From positions 1 through 15,040 of the forward strand of contig JBAPTW010000215.1 of NCBI GenBank assembly GCA_049282355.1: a stretch of 15,040 nucleotides of DNA, in the 5' to 3' direction. The notes below the pieces were generated by a model. It was not told the DNA's origin and did not search any database. It worked only from the letters and a program-made list of their open reading frames with translations. Made by a program: the position numbers and the translations under genes. Source of the DNA: JAGTVB01 sp049282355 (lineage in GTDB: Bacteria > Pseudomonadota > Gammaproteobacteria > HK1). This document shows positions 7,102-13,519 of the stretch, in pieces; positions within the stretch are counted from its first letter, which is position 1; every line of letters starts with the position of its first letter.

Positions 7102-8380
7102 TCTGCGCTTTCGTGCGGCGGTGGCCTTCGCCGCTTTTGGGGCATTCGTCAGTCTCCTGTTGTCCACCGCTGTGTTCTTCGCAGCGCGCGATATTGAGCT
7201 ACGGTTACTCTCTGAAACCCTCGCGGTGGAGATGGAAGATTTTATGGCGCGCCGCGCCCGGAGACCGGCCGCGCTTCCGCCCGCGACGCGAGCCATTCGT
7301 ACCTTCGTTGACTCTCCTCAAGGCGAAGCATCTGTTCCGGTCGCCTGGAGTGCCCTAGAGCCCGGATTTCATCAACTGTTGCTTCAAGGCCGCGGCTACT
7401 ACGCGGCGGTTGCGCAGCAGGGATCGGATCGCGTCTACCTCCTTTACGACAAGGCGCAGCTGAACCGTCGCGAGCAGTGGCTTTTCGCCTTTCTCGTGGT
7501 GGGCGTGCTGGCGATGAGCGCGCTATCGGCTGCCGGAGGACTGTGGCTTGCCGCCCGCATCATCACCCCAGTCAGCGAACTCGCCCGGCGCATTAGGCAT
7601 CTGCGCATCGGGGAGACCGTGCAGCCTATGGCTGTGGATTTCTCCGGGGACGAGGTGGGAGAGCTTGCCCGCCTCTTCGACCGTTACATGGAGCGCCTTC
7701 ACGCTTTCGTCGAGCGCGAGCGCGCATTTACCGCCGACTTGAGTCACGAGCTTCGCACGCCCCTGGCGGTGATCGAAGGAGCATCGGAGATCTCGCTGGA
7801 CGATCCGCAGCTCAAAGGTCGCAGGCGCCAGCGGGCGGAACGAATCGCCCGGGCTGCTCGGCAAATGTCCGAGCTGACCCAAGCTCTCCTCGTCCTTGCT
7901 CGAGAGGATACCGACGATCGGCCCGTCCCCGCCACAAACGTCGGCAATGTACTGGAGGACGTGGTCGAAGGTCATCGCCATCTGTTAGCGGCAGAGGGGG
8001 TGCAGCTAACCGTCGATCTCGCTGCAAATCCCAACTTGTTGGTGCCGCCCGCAGTGCTGCAAATCGTCCTCGGGAATCTGGTACGTAACGCGTTTTGCTA
8101 CACCAAGCGCGGCAGCATCCTGATTCGACTGGAGGCGGACAGGGCGATATTGGAGGACACCGGACCCGGCATCGCACCCGAAGAACTTCCCCGCATCTTC
8201 GAGCGCCATTTCCACGGCACCCAAAACCCACGCGGGACTGGCATTGGGCTTGCCTTGGCCAAACGCGTCTGTGAACGACAAGGCTGGCAGATCATTGTTC
8301 AAAGTCACCCTGGTCAGGGAACCCGTATGGAGCTCGTGTTTCGATCCGCGCCGCAAACAGAGCCCGTCTCTGCTGGCTGA
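7085..8380 (+). CDS. Membrane sensor histidine kinase, partner of the upstream regulator
   Basis: A 431-residue kinase. Transmembrane segments at about 10-33 and 133-157 enclose a periplasmic loop of about 100 residues with no recognised sensor fold. A HAMP linker (about 158-210, with RIITPVSELARRI) follows. The H-box FTADLSHELRTPLAVIEGA carries the phosphorylated H221. The ATPase part has the N-box LGNLVRNAF (N331, N335), G1 DTGPGIAPEE (358-367), a RIFERHFHG F-box and G2 GTGIGLALA (384-392). All catalytic boxes are intact. The gene starts inside the response-regulator gene. It ends only 87 bases before the 3' end of the convergent cbbR, with a relic of a SulP gene between. The target genes are unknown; adjacency to the relic raises the possibility that the pair once regulated a sulP gene. 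Confidence 0.93.
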   Translation: MRFRHSLRFRAAVAFAAFGAFVSLLLSTAVFFAARDIELRLLSETLAVEMEDFMARRARRPAALPPATRAIRTFVDSPQGEASVPVAWSALEPGFHQLLLQGRGYYAAVAQQGSDRVYLLYDKAQLNRREQWLFAFLVVGVLAMSALSAAGGLWLAARIITPVSELARRIRHLRIGETVQPMAVDFSGDEVGELARLFDRYMERLHAFVERERAFTADLSHELRTPLAVIEGASEISLDDPQLKGRRRQRAERIARAARQMSELTQALLVLAREDTDDRPVPATNVGNVLEDVVEGHRHLLAAEGVQLTVDLAANPNLLVPPAVLQIVLGNLVRNAFCYTKRGSILIRLEADRAILEDTGPGIAPEELPRIFERHFHGTQNPRGTGIGLALAKRVCERQGWQIIVQSHPGQGTRMELVFRSAPQTEPVSAG

Positions 8381-8382
8381 CA

Positions 8383-8448
8383 TCACATTGTCTTTACAGT
8401 TTCACACTCGCGGAAAATGCGCCGCCTACACCTCTTGCACCCGTCGCG
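8383..8448 (-). pseudogene. Relic of the C-terminus of a SulP-family transporter gene
   Basis: Read on the minus strand, this stretch encodes RDGCKRCRRRIFRECETVKTM followed by TGA (given here with the adjacent 8383-8385 stop). The intact transporter at the right edge ends RDVCKACRRRIFRECQTVPLQ. The DNA matches 39 of 45 positions over 8404-8448 against 13541-13585. Three of the six differences are synonymous (Ile, Arg and Cys codons) and the others change two residues, which suggests descent from a once-functional paralogue. Homology stops abruptly just inside the cbbR 3' flank, so only about 20 codons remain and no start is possible. Confidence 0.7.
8404..8448. repeat. Left direct repeat flanking the cbb block (39/45 identity with 13541-13585)
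   Basis: Begins ACACTCGCGGAA and ends CGTCGCG. The mismatches are at 8416, 8422, 8432, 8433, 8437 and 8441. It is in the same orientation as the right copy, which is the 3' end of the intact sulP. The two copies bracket about 5.1 kb containing cbbR, cbbL, cbbS, cbbX and two small genes. Confidence 0.75.
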
Positions 8449-8467
8449 GCGCATAAATGCTTGCATG

Positions 8468-9403
8468 TTAGTTTGCGCGTTTCGCCGGTTGGACAGATCT
8501 TGGAAGATCCAGCGTATCCCTGGCTTCCTCTACGACAAAGTTCTTAAATTTTTGTGCGACGCCCGACAAGCGCTTTCTTGCGCGATGCATGATGTACCAG
8601 CTTCGTCGGATTGGCAGCTCATCAACATCCAGAATAACCAAACGCTTCAGCGCCAGTTCCATCTCCAGCGTATGCAGTGATAACAAGCCCAATCCCAATC
8701 CGGCTTCGACACCCTGCTTGATCGCTTCAGAACTGCTCATTTCCATCGTGGTCGAGAGCAACAAGCCGTGTTCCACAAAAAAGCGCTCTATCGCGGAACG
8801 GGTGCCGGAACCTCGCTCGCGAATCAGAAAGGTTTCTTCCGGTAAGCGCTCTAGCCGAATCTTTCGCTTCCCTGCCAGCGGATGCGATGGCGCCGCAATA
8901 GCGACCAGTGGGTTATCCATAAAACTTTCCGCCGTCAGTTCCATAGAAGCCGGCGGCGTACCCATGATCACAAGATCCGTAGCATTATCCGTCAGCGCCT
9001 TGAGCAAGCGTTCACGATTGGTAACATCGAGACTCACTTGCACCTTGGGATAGCGCTGACAAAAAGCGGCCAACAGGCGGGGGGCAAAATAATTGGCAGT
9101 ACTGGCTACGGAAATCCGCAAACGGCCGCCTTCCTGACCCCGTAGATCTTCAAAAATCTGTCCCGCTTCTTCCAACATATCCAGCACCATACGTGAATAA
9201 CGCGCCATTTCTTCTCCGGCGTAAGTAAGATGGACACGCTTGCCAATTTGCTCAAACAGAGGTAAGCCGATGGCTCTTTCCAACTGTTTGATCTGCATTG
9301 ACACCGCTGGCTGGGTCAGGTGAAGTTCTTCAGAAGCACGCGTAAAGCTCAGATGACGGGCAACCGCCTGAAATACCTTGATTTGCTTGAGCGTAATGTT
9401 CAT
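8468..9403 (-). CDS. cbbR: LysR-type transcriptional regulator CbbR of the RuBisCO operon
   Basis: A 311-residue LysR-family protein. It has an N-terminal winged helix-turn-helix (about 5-63; LSFTRASEELHLTQPAVSMQ) and a two-lobed effector domain (about 90-300; RLRISVASTANYFAPRLLAAF, GLGLGLLSLHTLEMEL). The sequence strongly resembles CbbR, and the gene is divergent from cbbL across a 213-base spacer, the standard arrangement. CbbR proteins activate the Calvin-cycle operon in response to metabolites such as phosphoenolpyruvate or RuBP. The start ATG at 9403 gives the usual MNITLKQIKVFQAVA opening; no strong Shine-Dalgarno is evident. The gene is visibly less GC-rich than the kinase gene and cbbL on either side, possibly reflecting a separate history. 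Confidence 0.93.
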   Translation of the reverse strand: MNITLKQIKVFQAVARHLSFTRASEELHLTQPAVSMQIKQLERAIGLPLFEQIGKRVHLTYAGEEMARYSRMVLDMLEEAGQIFEDLRGQEGGRLRISVASTANYFAPRLLAAFCQRYPKVQVSLDVTNRERLLKALTDNATDLVIMGTPPASMELTAESFMDNPLVAIAAPSHPLAGKRKIRLERLPEETFLIRERGSGTRSAIERFFVEHGLLLSTTMEMSSSEAIKQGVEAGLGLGLLSLHTLEMELALKRLVILDVDELPIRRSWYIMHRARKRLSGVAQKFKNFVVEEARDTLDLPRSVQPAKRAN

Positions 9404-9421
9404 TCGCTGTAGCCCGACACA

Positions 9422-9461
9422 TCAATAAGGTTTAGCTTATGTATTGAATAATAAATTCTAA
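9422..9461. promoter_or_regulatory. Probable CbbR-binding region
   Basis: Two matches to the CbbR half-site pattern TNA-N7-TNA occur in the cbbR-cbbL spacer: TCA-N7-TTA at 9422-9434 and TAA-N7-TAA at 9449-9461. The first overlaps a dyad ATAAG-N6-CTTAT (9425-9440). The whole stretch is AT-rich within a GC-rich neighbourhood and lies directly upstream of the proposed cbbL -35 box, as expected for LysR-type activation with autoregulation of cbbR. Confidence 0.45.
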
Positions 9462-9491
9462 TTGTCTTTTATGGAATGGTTTTTTTATAGT
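9462..9491 (+). promoter_or_regulatory. Candidate sigma-70 promoter for cbbL
   Basis: TTGTCT (9462-9467) and TATAGT (9486-9491) are separated by 18 bases and directly follow the proposed CbbR sites. This would leave an untranslated leader of about 120 bases before cbbL. The call is by eye, from similarity to the consensus. Confidence 0.4.
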
Positions 9492-9616
9492 GTAGCTTCT
9501 GCCTTGTTGGCAGCACGCGCAGCAGGCGCTCCGGCGTCCATTAACGCGCGACTGGCATGACGGCGCGGATTCGTGCGCGCCCGCCCAACGTTAATACCAA
9601 TTATTGGAGATCAGAT

Positions 9617-11092
9617 ATGGCTGAATCACTCGAGGTCAAGGGCGCCCAACGCTATAAGTCCGGCGTGATGGAGTACAAAAAGATGGGCTACTGGCAGCCC
9701 GACTATGAGCCCAAGGAGACCGATCTCATCTGCTGTTTTCGCATTACACCGCAGAAAAACGTCGACCCAATCGAGGCCGCGGCAGCCGTTGCCGGCGAGT
9801 CCTCGACCGCCACTTGGACCGTGGTCTGGACCGACCGCCTGACGGCCTGCGAGTTATATCGCGCCAAGGCTCACCGCGTCGATCAGGTACCTAACACCGG
9901 CGAGGGCACCGGCAAAGACGCCGAGTATTTCGCTTATATCGCCTATGACCTCGATCTATTCGAGCCGGGGTCCATCGCCAACATGACGGCTTCCATCATC
10001 GGCAACGTATTCGGCTTCAAGCCCCTCAAGGCGCTGCGCCTCGAGGACATGCGTATTCCGGTCGCCTACCTTAAGACCTTCCAGGGGCCAGCCACAGGGG
10101 TGGTGGTCGAACGCGAGCGTCTCGACAAGTTCGGCCGTCCGCTGCTAGGTGCTACGGTCAAGCCGAAGCTGGGTCTTTCCGGGCGCAACTATGGCCGCGT
10201 GGTCTATGAGGCACTCAAGGGCGGTCTCGACTTCACCAAGGACGATGAAAACATCAACAGCCAGCCGTTCATGCACTGGCGCGACCGCTTTCTATACTGC
10301 ATGGAGGCCGTTAATCGGGCCTCGGCCATGACCGGCGAGGTCAAGGGCACCTATCTGAACATCACCGCGGCGACCATGGAGGAGATGTACAAGCGCGCCG
10401 AATTCGCGAAGAGCCTGGGCTCGGTGATCGTCATGATCGATCTGGTCATCGGCTACAGCGCGATCCAGTCGATGGCCAAGTGGGCCCGCGACAATGACAT
10501 GATCCTGCATCTGCACCGCGCCGGCCACGGCACCTACACCCGTCAGAAGTCCCACGGCGTCGCCTTCCGGGTCATCGGCAAGTGGATGCGCATGGCCGGT
10601 GTGGACCACATCCACGCGGGGACCGTGGTCGGCAAGCTCGAGGGTGACCCCCACGCGATCAAGGGCATCTACGACACCTGCCTGCAGACCTACCAGCCTA
10701 TGCGCCTGGAGAATGGCATCTTCTTCGACCAGGACTGGGCCTCGCTGAACAAGATGATGCCGGTCGCCTCCGGCGGTATTCACGCTGGCCAAATGCATCA
10801 GCTGCTGATGTACTTAGGCGACGACGTGGTGCTGCAATTCGGTGGCGGGACCATCGGTCACCCCATGGGCATCGAGGCCGGCGCTATCGCCAACCGGGTC
10901 GCGCTCGAAGCGATGGTTCTGGCACGCAATGAAGGTCGCGACATCTGGAACGAGGGACCGCAGATCCTACAGGCGGCGGCCAGGCACTGCCAGCCACTGC
11001 AAGGTGCCCTCGATGTTTGGAAGGACGTTACCTTTAACTACCAGTCCACCGACACGCCTGATTTTGTGCCGGTTGAAACCGCAACGGCTTGA
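9617..11092 (+). CDS. cbbL: RuBisCO large subunit, form IC (red type)
   Basis: A 491-residue large subunit that carboxylates ribulose-1,5-bisphosphate in the Calvin cycle. GGAGA at 9606-9610 supports the ATG at 9617 rather than an in-frame upstream ATG at 9557. Catalytic landmarks are present: E61 in AGESSTATW, K182 and K184 in VKPKLGLSGRN, the carbamylated Lys K208 with D210 and E211 in FTKDDENINSQPF, H300 in LHLHRAGH and the loop-6 Lys K340 in TVVGKLEGD. The red-type form IC signature is clear from GYWQPDYEPK, the GHGTYTRQ segment and the neighbouring cbbX. The unusual point is a loop TGEGTGKDAE at 94-103, six residues longer than in the form I proteins I can recall. This accounts for the jump in numbering offset from +1 to +7 against the spinach enzyme. 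cbbS follows after 21 bases. Confidence 0.98.
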   Translation: MAESLEVKGAQRYKSGVMEYKKMGYWQPDYEPKETDLICCFRITPQKNVDPIEAAAAVAGESSTATWTVVWTDRLTACELYRAKAHRVDQVPNTGEGTGKDAEYFAYIAYDLDLFEPGSIANMTASIIGNVFGFKPLKALRLEDMRIPVAYLKTFQGPATGVVVERERLDKFGRPLLGATVKPKLGLSGRNYGRVVYEALKGGLDFTKDDENINSQPFMHWRDRFLYCMEAVNRASAMTGEVKGTYLNITAATMEEMYKRAEFAKSLGSVIVMIDLVIGYSAIQSMAKWARDNDMILHLHRAGHGTYTRQKSHGVAFRVIGKWMRMAGVDHIHAGTVVGKLEGDPHAIKGIYDTCLQTYQPMRLENGIFFDQDWASLNKMMPVASGGIHAGQMHQLLMYLGDDVVLQFGGGTIGHPMGIEAGAIANRVALEAMVLARNEGRDIWNEGPQILQAAARHCQPLQGALDVWKDVTFNYQSTDTPDFVPVETATA

Positions 11093-11113
11093 GAAACGAG
11101 GAGAGTTTAAAAG

Positions 11114-11536
11114 ATGGGAATCCGTATTACACAAGGTCAGTTCTCGTTTCTGCCTGAGCTGACCGATGAGCAGATCACCAAGCAGATCAAGTACGCCATC
11201 GACAATGGGTGGGCGGTAAACGTCGAATACACCGACGATCCGCATCCGCGAAACACCTACTGGGAGATGTGGGGTCTGCCGATGTTCGACCTGAAGGATC
11301 CGGCCGGCATCATGATGGAAGTCAACGCCTGCCGCAAGGCCTTCCCCAAACACTACATTCGCGTCAGCGCGTTTGACGACACCCGTGGGGTAGAAAGTCT
11401 GCAGATGTCCTTCATCGTCAACCGCCCGCCGGAAGAGCCGGGTTTCCGCCTGAGCCGTACCGACACGGTGGGACGCAGCATGAGCTACAATCTGCATTCC
11501 TATGCGGCGGACAAACCCGCAGGCGAACGCTACTGA
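11114..11536 (+). CDS. cbbS: RuBisCO small subunit, red type
   Basis: A 140-residue small subunit that caps the octameric large-subunit core to form the L8S8 holoenzyme. GAGGAGAG lies just upstream of the ATG. It carries the conserved core (FSFLPELTDEQI, GWAVNVEYTDDPHPRNTYWE, WGLPMFDL) and the C-terminal extension typical of red-type small subunits (from about 108: EPGFRLSRTDTVGRSMSYNLHSYA), which forms a beta-hairpin in the central pore in known structures. It is co-transcribed with cbbL and followed by a strong terminator. Confidence 0.98.
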   Translation: MGIRITQGQFSFLPELTDEQITKQIKYAIDNGWAVNVEYTDDPHPRNTYWEMWGLPMFDLKDPAGIMMEVNACRKAFPKHYIRVSAFDDTRGVESLQMSFIVNRPPEEPGFRLSRTDTVGRSMSYNLHSYAADKPAGERY

Positions 11537-11564
11537 GTCACGCCCAGACTATAAGCGTCACACT

Positions 11565-11591
11565 AAAGGGCGGGTCTTTCCCGCCCTTTTT
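11565..11591 (+). terminator. Intrinsic terminator between cbbS and cbbX
   Basis: AAAGGGCGGG, loop TCTTT, CCCGCCCTTT form a perfect 10-bp stem, and the T run continues to 11591. It begins 28 bases after the cbbS stop and lies 57 bases before cbbX. It probably stabilises cbbLS mRNA and lets only part of the transcripts reach cbbX. Confidence 0.9.
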
Positions 11592-11648
11592 GTCTCGTCA
11601 GGAATAACATCACGACATAGGCAACAAAGGAGTATCAAGGAGCAACTC

Positions 11649-12623
11649 ATGATCGCTACTGAAATCGATACCGAGCCTGCGGCAACCTCGGCATTGCAGG
11701 ACGCCGACATCGACTTACAGCAAGAACTGCGCGCCTCGCACGTGCAGGAAGTATTCGACAAACTGGATCGCGAGCTGGTGGGACTGAAACCGGTCAAGAC
11801 GCGCATCCGAGAAACCGCGGCTCTACTGCTGGTCGATCGCCTCCGTAAAAGGATGGAGCTGACCTCGGAAACACCGACGCTACACATGAGCTTTACCGGT
11901 AATCCAGGCACCGGCAAAACCACTGTGGCATTGCGCATGTCGGAGATCCTGCATCGACTTGAGTACGTACGTGAAGGTCATCTCGTCTCGGTTACCCGTG
12001 ACGATCTCGTCGGCCAGTACATCGGTCACACCGCGCCGAAGACCAAGGAAGTCATCAAACGGGCCATGGGCGGCGTGTTGTTCATTGACGAGGCCTACTA
12101 CCTTTACCGGCCTGAAAACGAGCGTGACTACGGTCAGGAATCCATCGAGATCCTGCTGCAGATAATGGAGAACAACCGCGACGATCTGGTCGTCATCCTG
12201 GCTGGCTACAAAGACCGAATGGATCGTTTCTTCCGTTCCAACCCGGGCATGCGTTCGCGCATCGCGCATCATCTTGATTTTCCAGACTACACGGCCAACG
12301 AACTGCTGGCCATCGCCAAGTTGATGCTCGCCGAGCTCAATTATCGCTTTAGCCCGGATGCCGAAAAGGCATTCGCCCAATACATCGAGCGCCGGATGAC
12401 GCTGGAGCATTTCGCTAACGCACGCTCAGTCCGTAACGCACTGGATCGCGCCCGGCTACGCCAGGCAAACCGACTGTTCGCATCATCCCGCAAACTGGGG
12501 AAGGTAGACCTCATGACGATTGAGGCCGAAGATATTCTCGCCAGCCGGGTATTCCAGGAAGGCAAGCTCGACCCGGACGAAAACGAGGGCGCCGACCAAG
12601 CACAGGAAGACGCCAAGGCGTGA
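11649..12623 (+). CDS. cbbX: AAA+ red-type RuBisCO activase CbbX
   Basis: A 324-residue AAA+ ATPase that remodels inhibited red-type RuBisCO by pulling on the large-subunit C-terminus, releasing tight-binding sugar phosphates. AAGGAG at 11637-11642 sits six bases before the ATG at 11649, which is preferred to a longer in-frame start at 11502 overlapping cbbS. It has Walker A GNPGTGKT (84-91), a pore-loop region QYIGHTAPKTKEV (123-135), Walker B VLFIDEAY (143-150), a sensor-1 region VILAGYKDRM (182-191) and NPGMRSRIAHHLDFPDY (198-214) with conserved Arg residues. An N-terminal extension of about 30 residues and an acidic tail (DPDENEGADQAQED) flank the core. The stop overlaps the next gene by four bases, indicating translational coupling. 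Confidence 0.97.
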   Translation: MIATEIDTEPAATSALQDADIDLQQELRASHVQEVFDKLDRELVGLKPVKTRIRETAALLLVDRLRKRMELTSETPTLHMSFTGNPGTGKTTVALRMSEILHRLEYVREGHLVSVTRDDLVGQYIGHTAPKTKEVIKRAMGGVLFIDEAYYLYRPENERDYGQESIEILLQIMENNRDDLVVILAGYKDRMDRFFRSNPGMRSRIAHHLDFPDYTANELLAIAKLMLAELNYRFSPDAEKAFAQYIERRMTLEHFANARSVRNALDRARLRQANRLFASSRKLGKVDLMTIEAEDILASRVFQEGKLDPDENEGADQAQEDAKA

Positions 12624-12943
12624 ATGTCGCACGTCTGCACAGGGATGCCGTGGCCGCGCTCTCCGGTGAGCCAGGCAAAGGCGAATGGCGCCGGCTCGCC
12701 AACATGGCTTGGCATTTCGCGGACATGGTGGGTTGGGCAACCGGAGTGATCGACCGGGACGGGCAACTGCAGCGCGCCTTTGGTGAGCTCACAGTGGTGG
12801 CACGCAGGCGCTTCCAGGCTAATCACGACCCAGATGTTGCCGCGCTGCACGACGCCATCGCCGATCTGATCGACGCCATCGCTCGCCACGACAGGGAATT
12901 GATGCCCTCCGGCAACGATGACGATGACATCGTGGATATGTAA
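12620..12943 (+). CDS. Small hypothetical protein coupled to cbbX
   Basis: A 107-residue protein starting at GTG, which overlaps the cbbX stop as GTGA and so is likely translated by coupling. I do not recognise a family. It is predicted to be soluble and mostly helical (HRDAVAALSGE, WRRLANMAWHFADMVGWATG, DPDVAALHDAIADLIDAIARHD), with a strongly acidic end NDDDDIVDM and no Cys. Third-position G/C bias is like its neighbours, supporting coding. Its position suggests a part in RuBisCO activation or in assembly with CbbX, but this is inferred from location only. Confidence 0.7.
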   Translation: MNVARLHRDAVAALSGEPGKGEWRRLANMAWHFADMVGWATGVIDRDGQLQRAFGELTVVARRRFQANHDPDVAALHDAIADLIDAIARHDRELMPSGNDDDDIVDM

Positions 12944-13017
12944 TCCTGTCCCAGTGATATCTTCACCCTACACGGGATACGTCAGGCTATCGCCTGCGTT
13001 CGGCGGCGGTATACCGG

Positions 13018-13446
13018 GTGTCGCAGAGCTACGGATCTGAGGCTTACAGCCCTGTGTCGCGGCAAATCGAGAGCCTGCCCGCTGCACTACATACCCTGCG
13101 CAAATTCATCCCTGCGCAGGATTTCAACCGCGTGCGTCTTGCCCTGCGGCGCATCGAAAATCCGCTCCGCTTCCCTCTCGGCAAAATGCATTGTCTCGAG
13201 ATGATCCTCAGCAACCGCTTCTGGCTCTGCATCGACAGCTGCAAGGAGGACCGGCCAGTGCTTGCCTGGACGGCTTTCGAAACGTCAAATCGATCCGGCC
13301 TCCATGAGCCGGTGGCTTGCGATTTGCGCCTGTTTCACGTCCATGCCGGGTTGGTGATGGGTGAAATTCTGGAAAATATCGGCATCGAGTTGCAGCGCCG
13401 GTTGGACACGTTCCCCGACCTGCCACGGGTGGATAATGAACTCTGA
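13018..13446 (+). CDS. Hypothetical protein downstream of the cbb operon
   Basis: A 142-residue protein, probably starting at GTG 13018: the frame is closed by TGA at 12955 and no ATG is available upstream of this point. The Shine-Dalgarno is weak. I do not recognise a family. It is soluble-looking, with a basic N-terminal half (ALHTLRKFIPAQDFNRVRLALRR) and a conserved-looking second half (PVLAWTAFETSNRSG, ACDLRLFHVHAGLVMGEILENI). Codon use matches neighbouring genes, so it is probably real. It follows the cbbX-linked small gene after 74 bases in the same direction and ends convergent with the SulP gene. Confidence 0.65.
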   Translation: MSQSYGSEAYSPVSRQIESLPAALHTLRKFIPAQDFNRVRLALRRIENPLRFPLGKMHCLEMILSNRFWLCIDSCKEDRPVLAWTAFETSNRSGLHEPVACDLRLFHVHAGLVMGEILENIGIELQRRLDTFPDLPRVDNEL

Positions 13447-13462
13447 GCAGCCTGTTCCTAGG

Positions 13463-13478
13463 GCCCATGAAAATGGGC
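13463..13478. repeat. GAAA-loop hairpin between convergent genes
   Basis: GCCCAT-GAAA-ATGGGC is a perfect 6-bp stem with a GNRA loop on the plus strand. It lies between the stop of the hypothetical gene and the 3' end of sulP. No T run follows on either strand, so it may stabilise transcript ends rather than terminate them by itself. Confidence 0.4.
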
Positions 13479-13519
13479 GTAACCAGATAACGTCGGCTTG
13501 AAATGGCAGGCAGAAGGTA

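Noticed and set aside
9557..9616. A 20-residue N-terminal extension of CbbL from an upstream ATG
   Set aside because: Known form IC large subunits start close to the MAESLEV position, and the good ribosome site is at 9606-9610. The extension lies in the probable untranslated leader.
11502..11648. A 49-residue extension of CbbX starting inside cbbS
   Set aside because: It would run through the terminator hairpin, and the AAGGAG site clearly serves the ATG at 11649.
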